Assembly (NCBI GenBank): GCA_021734045.1 | Contig: JAIPJR010000010.1 | Coordinates: 1-43,418, forward strand | Direction: 5' to 3' | Length of the DNA stretch: 43,418 nucleotides | Origin: Fidelibacterota bacterium | Lineage (GTDB): Bacteria > Fidelibacterota > UBA8477 | In this document: piece after piece, positions 36,676-43,418 of the stretch | Layout of the letters: every line of letters starts with the position of its first letter | Numbering within the stretch: the first letter of the stretch is position 1 | The notes under the pieces: generated by a model | What the model was told of the DNA's origin: nothing | Database searches by the model: none | What the model saw: the letters and a program-made list of their open reading frames with translations, nothing else | Made by a program: the position numbers and the translations under genes

Positions 36676-38835
36676 GTGTTTAAAAAAGAAATAAAAAAAG
36701 AGAGCTTGTTTGTTAAGCGCCTGAAAATTGCCCTGTGGATATCCCTTGGGTTTGCCGGGCTGGTCTTAGCGTTTCTGTTCTATCTCAGCCGGGATTTGCC
36801 CTCCCTGGAGGAGTTAGAGCGGTTTGACCCTGATGTGGTGACGCGCATTATGTCCAAAGATGGGGAAGTGATTCAGGAATTATTCACCACCAAGCGGGTG
36901 CTGGTGAAATTCAATGACATTCCCCAGCATGTGAAAGACGCCCTGGTCTCCACGGAGGATCAGCGTTTTTACACGCATTGGGGGATGAATCCATTTCGTA
37001 CGATTTTCCAGCTGGCCAATAACGTCATCACCGGTCGCACATATGGCGCTTCCACGTTAACGCAACAATTAGCCCGCAACCTTTACAACCAGATCGGATT
37101 TCGCAAAACCTATACGCGCAAGCTGCGCGAACTGATTACGGCGATTCAAATCGAGCGTACCTATACCAAGCAGGAAATCCTGTCCATGTACCTGAACACG
37201 GTTTATTTCGGGCATGGTTTATACGGGATTCAGTCTGCCGCGCATCGTTATTTCGGAAAAGATGCCAAGGATTTGACCATTGATGAGGGTGCAATACTGG
37301 TGGGCATTCTCCGGTCGCCTGCGGTATACTCTCCTTTGAATTACCCTGACCGGGCGGAGCGAGTGCGCAATGTGGTAATTCAAAATATGTACCGGGAAGG
37401 ATTCCTGGGACCGGTGGAGCGGAATTATTACCGGGCAAAACCCATTTTAACTGCTGAAACGGAGGTTTCCGGTCAACGGGAACTGGCACCCTATTTTGGC
37501 GAATATGTGCGCCAAACGATGGAACAATGGGATGAGAAACTGGGTGTGGATTTGTACCGGGACGGATTAACGATAAAGACATCTCTGGATGCGCGCTTGC
37601 AGCGCATCGCCAACCGGGTGGTGCGTCAGCAATTGGAGAGGCTGCAAACCAACGTGACGCAGCGGCTGTTGAGCAGTGATACGACGGAATTGCATAAATT
37701 GCTCACTGGTACCGGATTTTCAGCGGATTCGGTACGTCTAATGTTGATGGATTCCATTCCAGTTGCCCCCCGGCTACGGGACAAGTTAATGGTTCAGGCG
37801 CAACTGGTTGCGCTGGATGTGGAAACCGGCCATATCCGGGCCATGGTAGGGGGAAGAAATTTCAAAGAGTCTAAATGGAACCGATCCACCCAGGCCAGAC
37901 GCCAACCCGGGTCGTCTTTTAAGCTATTTTTATATACTACGGCTATTGATAATGGGTATCCGGTAACCACGGAACTGCTGAATCAGCCGGTTGTCATTCA
38001 CATGAATGATTCGGTGGATTGGCGGCCGAAAAATTACGACGAGAGCACCGGCGGTCTGACCACCTTACGGGAAGCACTCCGGCGGTCTTTGAATTTGGTA
38101 TCGGTACGATTGATTCAGGAATTGGTTAAACCTTCTGCCGTGGTGGAATATGCGCACCGAATGGGTATTTCCACGCCTTTGCGTGCTTTTGACGCATTGG
38201 CATTAGGTACAGAAGCGGTTATTCCCATTGAAATGGCTGCGGCCTATGCAGCGTATCCGCGATTGGGTGTGTGGAAAGAGCCGATTGGTGTGCTTACTGT
38301 ACTGGATCGCTATGGTAGCGTCATTAAGACATTTCCCCAGGAGCAAAAAGAGGTTTTAGGGCGTGGGACAGCGTACATCATGACATCCATGCTGCAGACG
38401 GTGGGGGAGCGGGGCACCGGCCAAACAGCCAGAACCATTTATCGTTTCAACGTCCCCTACGCGGGCAAGACTGGAACCACCCAATCATTTACTGATGCAT
38501 GGTTTGTTGGGTTTACCACCAAATTATCAGTTGCGGTCTGGGTGGGAATGGATGATCCCCAGGTGTCGCTGGGGAATCGCCAATCCGGTGCCGTGGCAGC
38601 GCTGCCAATCTGGGTGCGGTTCATGAAGGCGACGTATGATTCGCTGGGTTGGGTTGGGGAGGAGTTTTCCGTTCCGCAGGGCGATGTGGTGTATAGCAAC
38701 ATCTGTTCAGAAACGCATGATTTGGCCACAACCTATTGTCCCACCGAGAGGGAAGTTTTTTTACCAGGAACGGAACCTAAAAAGTATTGTAATCAGCATG
38801 CATCCACTGCGCCTGTGCGTGATGTAGAGTTTTAG
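36676..38835 (+). CDS. mrcA: Class A penicillin-binding protein (PBP1A-like)
   Basis: The 719-residue bifunctional peptidoglycan synthase has one N-terminal membrane anchor (about residues 18-37) and acts in the periplasm. The GT51 glycosyltransferase domain shows STEDQRFYTHWG (catalytic Glu94), GASTLTQQLARNLY, KLRELITAIQIER and GHGLYGIQSAAHRYFGK. The transpeptidase domain has SSFK (Ser413, Lys416), SLN (471-473) and KTG (598-600). It polymerises and cross-links the wall. At ~720 residues it is shorter than E. coli PBP1A (~850) and lacks the OB-fold insertion. The start is probably the GTG at 36676, because an in-frame stop at 36652 excludes anything much longer; no ATG or strong ribosome-binding site is near. 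Confidence 0.95.
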   Translation: MFKKEIKKESLFVKRLKIALWISLGFAGLVLAFLFYLSRDLPSLEELERFDPDVVTRIMSKDGEVIQELFTTKRVLVKFNDIPQHVKDALVSTEDQRFYTHWGMNPFRTIFQLANNVITGRTYGASTLTQQLARNLYNQIGFRKTYTRKLRELITAIQIERTYTKQEILSMYLNTVYFGHGLYGIQSAAHRYFGKDAKDLTIDEGAILVGILRSPAVYSPLNYPDRAERVRNVVIQNMYREGFLGPVERNYYRAKPILTAETEVSGQRELAPYFGEYVRQTMEQWDEKLGVDLYRDGLTIKTSLDARLQRIANRVVRQQLERLQTNVTQRLLSSDTTELHKLLTGTGFSADSVRLMLMDSIPVAPRLRDKLMVQAQLVALDVETGHIRAMVGGRNFKESKWNRSTQARRQPGSSFKLFLYTTAIDNGYPVTTELLNQPVVIHMNDSVDWRPKNYDESTGGLTTLREALRRSLNLVSVRLIQELVKPSAVVEYAHRMGISTPLRAFDALALGTEAVIPIEMAAAYAAYPRLGVWKEPIGVLTVLDRYGSVIKTFPQEQKEVLGRGTAYIMTSMLQTVGERGTGQTARTIYRFNVPYAGKTGTTQSFTDAWFVGFTTKLSVAVWVGMDDPQVSLGNRQSGAVAALPIWVRFMKATYDSLGWVGEEFSVPQGDVVYSNICSETHDLATTYCPTEREVFLPGTEPKKYCNQHASTAPVRDVEF

Positions 38836-38939
38836 CGGTCAATTCTCTAAGCCGTATTCTTTAATTCTATTTGTGATTAAATCAGTATCGATAATGGGGA
38901 GAATTTCTCTGCCGACTGAGCCGGGGAGTTTTTGCAAGA

Positions 38940-39713
38940 CTAATAGAGGAAGTGTTTAATTTCTTCTCCTTCTGCATCGATTTTGGTCATAGCTTCAATG
39001 CCGATTTCCAAATGCAGATCCACAAATTTCTGGGTGACGCCCCGGTCGGAGGTTTCGGTCTTCACACCCTCGGGAATCATCGGTAAATCACTTACCAGCA
39101 ACAGCGCACCACGGGAGATATTGTTAGCCAGTCCGGTAATAAATATGGTCGCTGTTTCCATATCAATGCCCAGTACCCGGATTTCCCGCAGGTATTCTTT
39201 GAATTTTTCATCGTGTTCCCAGACCCGGCGGTTGGTGGTGTAAACCACACCGGTACGATAATCCAGGTGGTGATTGACCAAAATTTGTGAAACATGTTTG
39301 TGGAGTTTAAACGAGGGGAGCGCGGGCACTTCCGGTCGGAAGTAGTCGTTGCTGGTACCTTCTCCGCGGATGGCGGCAATGGGGAGGATGAAATGGCCAA
39401 TTTCGGTGGATTTTTTCAGTCCACCACATTTTCCCAGAAAGAGAACCCCTTTCGGGGCGACAGCGGAAAGCAGATCCATTACTGTCGCGGCATTGGGACT
39501 GCCCATGCCGAAGTTGATAATTGCCAGGCCGTCCTGATTCACAGCACAACTAAACGCGCGGTCTTCACCATGGACCGGGACCTTGAACATCTGGGCGAAT
39601 TTTATCACATAATTCTGGAAATTGGTGAGGAGGATGTAATCGCCGAAGGCGCCGGACGGCATGCCGGTATAGCGGTAAATCCAATTTTCTACAATTTCAT
39701 TTTTTGTCTGCAT
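38940..39713 (-). CDS. amn: AMP nucleosidase
   Basis: AMP nucleosidase hydrolyses AMP to adenine and ribose 5-phosphate in purine salvage. The 257-residue product is the short form found in Bacteroidetes-like phyla, made of the phosphorylase-like domain alone. Motifs are FGDYILLTNF, INFGMGSPNAATVMDLLS, VLFLGKCGGLKK, RGEGTSNDY, TTNRRVWEHDEKF and IDMETATIF. The ATG at 39713 is chosen because AGGGAGG stands 7-13 bases upstream and the conserved MQTKNEIVENW begins there; an upstream start at 39758 would add 15 residues without support. It is convergent with the penicillin-binding protein gene and divergent from the following lipoprotein gene. Confidence 0.95.
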   Translation of the reverse strand: MQTKNEIVENWIYRYTGMPSGAFGDYILLTNFQNYVIKFAQMFKVPVHGEDRAFSCAVNQDGLAIINFGMGSPNAATVMDLLSAVAPKGVLFLGKCGGLKKSTEIGHFILPIAAIRGEGTSNDYFRPEVPALPSFKLHKHVSQILVNHHLDYRTGVVYTTNRRVWEHDEKFKEYLREIRVLGIDMETATIFITGLANNISRGALLLVSDLPMIPEGVKTETSDRGVTQKFVDLHLEIGIEAMTKIDAEGEEIKHFLY

Positions 39714-39831
39714 GTAATGCCTCCCTGGGGAACCAGTCTGTTCAACAATCGCGTGCAAATATAACGGGTGGTGTCCATCAGGACAGCCCTTTCACGATCG
39801 GCAGCCTGATTTATCGCTTGGAATCGGTAAG

Positions 39832-39856
39832 TCATGGTGGAAAATTCCACCAATGA
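39832..39856 (+). promoter_or_regulatory. Hairpin enclosing a start codon
   Basis: TCATGGTGGAA (39832-39842) pairs with TTCCACCAATGA (39845-39856), giving 11 pairs with a single one-base bulge and a two-base loop. The right arm contains the ATG at 39853 of the next gene. In RNA it would hide that start; in DNA it could be an operator. Confidence 0.5.
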
Positions 39857-40542
39857 CTCAAAACCACGGATTTCACCGTCAGAATTTTCGGCGAATGATT
39901 CGTCTTACTGCGATGATCGGGCTGCTGCTCGCCATAACAGCATGCACTTCCCATCCTCTCATCATGCCGGAGCCATTAAAGCCCGGTGAACGCTTCGCCG
40001 GCTACATGCTTTCCGTGGAAAATGCCTTGCCCCAATATGTTTTTCGGTGGGGTTTAAGTGAGCGGGCTGATCTCGGGTTACGCCTCGGCCTGCCGCCCAC
40101 ACAGGGGAATGGCATTGACTTGTCCTACAAATTAATTGAGTTAAATGACCGGATCCACCTGGTGAATCTGGGTGGCAGCATTGGTGTGGATCAGAACAAT
40201 AATGTGAGTGTCACATACCTCAATTCGAAGAAAAGCCCCCGGAAGGAGAAAATCCGGCAGGGGCGGAAGGTCTTCTACAAAGTTTCAAATACCCAATTCA
40301 ACTACCGTTACTTTGGGATGCGCTATCTGTTAATTCCCAGTGGCATGATTGGTGATCGGGTTCACCGGTTCGGATTTCTCTATGGTTTGAACCGTAACCA
40401 TCGCTGGGGAGCAGAGTTGGGTTATTTTCATGATTTCGCCGGTGGCGAAAAGTTGACTCCGCTGGGCAGACCTTCGGAGCATGCAGCGATAACCGGTCTG
40501 TCAGTTCGTTTCTGGATTGGCGGGCTGAAAGTGTTGGATTAG
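39853..40542 (+). CDS. Hypothetical lipoprotein
   Basis: The 229-residue protein has a lipoprotein signal ending AITAC (Cys31). The body is beta-rich with several amphipathic strands (YVFRWGLSERADLGLRLGL, VHRFGFLYGLNRNHRWGAEL, ITGLSVRFWIGG). That suggests a small outer-membrane barrel or lipocalin-like sheet, but I do not recognise a family. The ATG at 39853 gives a rather long n-region and lies in a hairpin. An ATG at 39895 (MIRLTAMIGLLLAITAC) would give a normal 16-residue signal peptide. Neither has a clear ribosome-binding site. It is divergent from amn and 244 bases from the next gene. Confidence 0.6.
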   Translation: MTQNHGFHRQNFRRMIRLTAMIGLLLAITACTSHPLIMPEPLKPGERFAGYMLSVENALPQYVFRWGLSERADLGLRLGLPPTQGNGIDLSYKLIELNDRIHLVNLGGSIGVDQNNNVSVTYLNSKKSPRKEKIRQGRKVFYKVSNTQFNYRYFGMRYLLIPSGMIGDRVHRFGFLYGLNRNHRWGAELGYFHDFAGGEKLTPLGRPSEHAAITGLSVRFWIGGLKVLD

Positions 40543-40582
40543 AAGGGAATACGCGTGATACGAGCGTCATTTTCAGAATTGT

Positions 40583-40641
40583 GGAATTCGGGGACAGAAA
40601 ATGTCACAAAAATATTTCATTTTTGTGACAGTCTGAATTCC
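40583..40641. repeat. Large nested palindrome (REP-like element)
   Basis: TGTCACAAAAAT (40602-40613) and ATTTTTGTGACA (40619-40630) form a perfect 12-bp stem with a 5-base loop. An outer pair, GGAATTC (40583-40589) and GAATTCC (40635-40641), surrounds it. The left flank GGAATTCGGGGACAG resembles ends of REP-like elements linked to REP-associated tyrosine transposases; that link is from memory and is an inference. It lies 146 bases before the last gene and could also be an operator. Confidence 0.6.
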
Positions 40642-40654
40642 TCCGGGAATCCGC

Positions 40655-40683
40655 TTGGTTTGAAATGGGGCTCCGTCTATATT
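40655..40683 (+). promoter_or_regulatory. Candidate promoter of the last gene
   Basis: TTGGTT (40655-40660) and TATATT (40678-40683) are 17 bases apart and point to the gene at 40787, leaving a leader of about 95 bases. The -10 is good and the -35 poor. The palindrome at 40583-40641 ends 14 bases upstream. Confidence 0.3.
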
Positions 40684-40786
40684 CGCGTCCAGAAAAGGCC
40701 GAAAAACAAGGGTTTTAGCTGTTTTAAGGAGCATGCGGCGATCAGTCGCACCTTTTTGTTAATAGCAGATAATTAAGGAGTTACCC

Positions 40787-43418
40787 ATGAAGAAATTGGT
40801 ACCGGTTCGGTGGATCATCGCAGGACTGATGCTTTTCACCTCAGTAGCGTTTGCTGATGCAAAAATGCGTTCTACCGATGGATTGCAGTCTGCGGTGGAT
40901 GGTACAAAAGCGATTAACTGGCAGGCTGAGACAGTCGCCCCAACCAATACGCGGGATATTGATCTTGCGTATCATGATGGCTCCTTCGAGGGGCAGTTGG
41001 GTGTGAATGGCGGCGGTGCCGGTTTTGGTGTTCGTTTCACCCCGCCCGGCCCGGTGTTTCTCACGGGGCTTACACTCTATTTTCAGGGTGATGCCGGTGT
41101 AACTGCCGGAGTGGTCAGCGTGTACGCGGACCCGGATGCCAGCAAATATATTTGGTGATGAATTAACTGATTCACCAGCGTGTACGCGGACCCGGATGCC
41201 AGTGTGGCCGGACCGCCCACTGCTCCCACAGCCCCTGGTGATCCGGCGGCATTGTGGGAATCGGATCCCATGGATCTCTCCAGTCCTGATGGCAGTCTTG
41301 TCACCATCACGATTCCACTGGAAAATGTCCCTGTCAATGGCGGTGATTTTTATGTGGTGGTCTGGGATGACGGTGGCTTTATGGGTATAGCCAATGATCT
41401 TCAAATGAACCATTTGGACCGGAACTGGGTAACCCTGGGTGCCTGGTCCACCTTGAATGACGCAACGGCCGGGGATCCCACACTAACGGGTAATTTTGGC
41501 ATTACCGCCACCTACATGCCTCAGGACATTGAGGGCTCTTACATGGTGGTGGCGCCCACGACGCTGAATTTTGGCGTCCTGCAAATTGATGACGGTGCGG
41601 TTACACAGGATGTAACCATCTCAAATTTGGGTAACGCTCCTTTCGATATAACCGCTATCAATATTACCGGCGCTGACTTAACGACAAATTTAACGGCTCC
41701 GGTTACGGTTGCTGCCGAAACGGCTGTGACCATGGAAGTGACACTAACACCTACTGCTGAAGGCCCGTTTACCGGTTCAGTTGATCTTACCTCCGACGCT
41801 GACAATGCAACCTCAGCCACAGTGGATGTTTCCACTATGGTGTATGACGGATTCCCCGAATTCATGGTTTGGAATCCGTCCGGCTCTATCAGCGGTTCGG
41901 CTTTCGTAAGTACCTTGGAAGGACTGGGGTACACAGCATTTGAAACCACGGACATTTTTCAATTTGGTCCCCCGGTGGGTGCCGGATATACGGCTGTCTT
42001 CGTGACGCTGGGCATTTTTTCCGACAATTACGAACTGGTCCCGGGAAGCGCTGAAGTTGGTGCTCTGGTTGATTATGTTAATGCCGGTGGTGCCATTTAT
42101 ATGGAAGGTGGCGATACCTGGGCTTATGATGATGCCACAGCATTGCACGCCGTGTTCAATATTGATGGTGTGTCCGATGGTTCGGGAGACCTCACCTCTG
42201 TTGAAGGTGCTGATTTTGCCGAGGGAATGGATTACGCTTATTTCGGCGGAAACAGTTTTATGGATCATTTAGCGCCATTAACAGAAGAGTCCGTTACCAT
42301 TCACGTCAATCCGGCGGACGGATTTGGCTGTGGTGTTGCGTTTTTATCGCCCAATGGAAATACCATTGGGACTTCCTTCGAATTTGGCGGGTTGGAAGAT
42401 GGCGCTTCTACCAAGGCTGAGCTTCTCCAGGCTTACCTGGATTTCTTCGCGCTGCCTTACACAGATATTGTGAATCCGCATATCTCAGGTGTGACGCGTT
42501 TTGACTTCACCATGGATACGGCGGGACCGTATGTGATTGAAGCATTAATTACTGATAATACAGAATTGGCCGCAACATCACTGTATTACACCACTGACGG
42601 GAACACCTATACAGAAGTTCCTATGACGGACATGGGTGACGATGTGTACAGCGGTGATATACCGGGACAACCGGTAGGGACCACAGTTGGCTACTACGTG
42701 ATGGCTGAGGACACCAGTGGAAATTCCGCAGTTATGCCGGAAGAGGGTACCTATGCATTTAGTGTATTGTCTGCACTGCCCCCCGTGAACTTGCGGGCGG
42801 AATCCGGTTTGGACGGCCATTCTGTGCTGAATTGGGATCCCCCGGGAACCACAGCTCCACCCCAGTTGGATTGCGCTGATTACGTGATTGACGAGCTCCC
42901 CTATCAGGCTACTGGTACAACTGTGGGTATGGGCGATGACTTTGATGTGAATTTGACTGACAATGAAGATGTGGCTTATCAGCTCTATCTGCCGGACCCG
43001 TCGGTGATCACAATATCGTTGTGTGGCGGGACGGATTACGACTCCAAGCTGGAAGTATTCATGGATGATTGTAGTACCTCGACCGGTTACTACAACGATG
43101 ATGCTTGTGGTTTGCAATCGGAACTCTCCAACATAGAGCTGGATGCCGGAACCTACCTGATTGTTGTGGACGGTTTTAGCAGCGCGGCCGGTAATTACAC
43201 ACTGGATGTGACTTATTCTACTGCTGCCCGGAGCAATTTGGCTCAGCAGATTGACGATCTGGGATACGAGGTTCAGAAAATCCGCAGTGCTGAGCTAATG
43301 CCGGAAGAGATGGACATGAGTTCCGCCAGCCGTCATTACTACGAGCGGAATATCGTTATGGTACGCGAAATGGTGGACTATGGCATTTACCGCTCCACCA
43401 CCTCGCCGGTCATGCTGG
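40787..43418 (+). pseudogene. Large exported multidomain protein, frame interrupted by a 60-base insertion (3' partial)
   Basis: The ATG at 40787 follows AAGGAG and begins a signal peptide (IIAGLMLFTSVAFADA). Reading stops at TGA 41156 after 123 codons, but the same frame is open again from 41177 to the window end (747 codons). The stops lie in a 60-base insertion bounded by a 27-base direct repeat; without one unit the frame is continuous. Downstream domains are a choice-of-anchor-D/ASPM-like beta domain (LNFGVLQIDDGAV... ISNLGNAPFDI, about 41560-41840), a Rossmann-like segment (about 41860-42450, YVNAGGAIYMEGGD), a Tyr-rich beta domain (LYYTTDGNTYTEVPM), and a fibronectin-like segment followed by a pre-peptidase C-terminal-like domain (YDSKLEVFMDD ... 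AGTYLIVVDGFSSAAGNYTL). It resembles surface or secreted proteins of FCB bacteria, but no catalytic residues are recognised. It may be a pseudogene, a reversible allele or an assembly fault. Confidence 0.7.
41116..41202 (+). repeat. 27-base direct repeat with 33-base spacer inside the last gene
   Basis: Copies at 41116-41142 and 41176-41202 are identical over 27 bases; both begin CAGCGTGTACGCGG. The 33-base spacer starts with the palindrome CAAATATATTTG (41143-41154) and contains three in-frame TGA stops (41156, 41159, 41168). The 60-base period is a multiple of three. Confidence 0.97.

Noticed and set aside
40690-40786. A riboswitch in the leader of the last gene
   Set aside because: There is only a short imperfect stem (GCGATCAGTCGC) before a T run; no conserved core of a known riboswitch class is visible.
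1-43418. tRNA, rRNA, transposase, integrase or phage genes
   Set aside because: Both strands were read for tRNA T-arm patterns and for mobile-element proteins; none was found.

Overview
The window looks like chromosome from a Gram-negative bacterium of the FCB/Marinimicrobia-Calditrichota type. The evidence is a 1397-residue secreted protein ending in a type IX-like sorting tail (YPNPFNPST motif, last residues TRKMVLMR), a TonB-dependent receptor with an N-terminal carboxypeptidase-regulatory domain, many lipoproteins, a KorAB 2-oxoacid:ferredoxin oxidoreductase and a short-form AMP nucleosidase. The phylum is an inference from family resemblance; there is no rRNA, tRNA or other marker to settle it. 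No phage, insertion sequence or CRISPR array was found.

Layout: 1-2068 (+) holds a partial YgjV/GNAT-like membrane protein, a YheT-type hydrolase and CsaA. 2094-8213 (-) is a tight envelope operon: a degenerate amidohydrolase, an SGNH-hydrolase lipoprotein, a small lipoprotein, a TonB receptor and a DUF3298 lipoprotein. 8393-13664 holds malate dehydrogenase, a TlpA-like thioredoxin, a pullulanase-type lipoprotein, YjbQ and a YbfF-like esterase. 13801-19447 is rich in peptidases (S9 oligopeptidase B-like lipoprotein, M20, M3). 19696-21704 holds a metallo-beta-lactamase-fold hydrolase and QueG. 21701-24280 (-) is a three-gene set of unrecognised, probably outer-membrane beta-barrel proteins, two of them paralogues. 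Then come an aldehyde dehydrogenase and the giant repeat-domain exported protein (-). The final part holds a LonB-like protease, KorAB, a class A penicillin-binding protein, AMP nucleosidase, a small lipoprotein and a second large multidomain exported protein that runs off the window.

The genes suggest heterotrophy on peptides and alpha-glucans. Surface peptidases and a pullulanase would feed central metabolism (Mdh, KorAB), with strong investment in outer-membrane and exported proteins.

The observations I rate highest are these. The last gene is interrupted by a 60-base in-frame insertion carrying three in-frame stops and bounded by an exact 27-base direct repeat; deleting one repeat unit restores an open frame of more than 850 codons. 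Four consecutive inverted repeats lie in the leader of the giant exported protein. The amidohydrolase has lost key metal ligands. The three-barrel operon is unrecognised. Several families of short interspersed palindromic repeats lie between genes.
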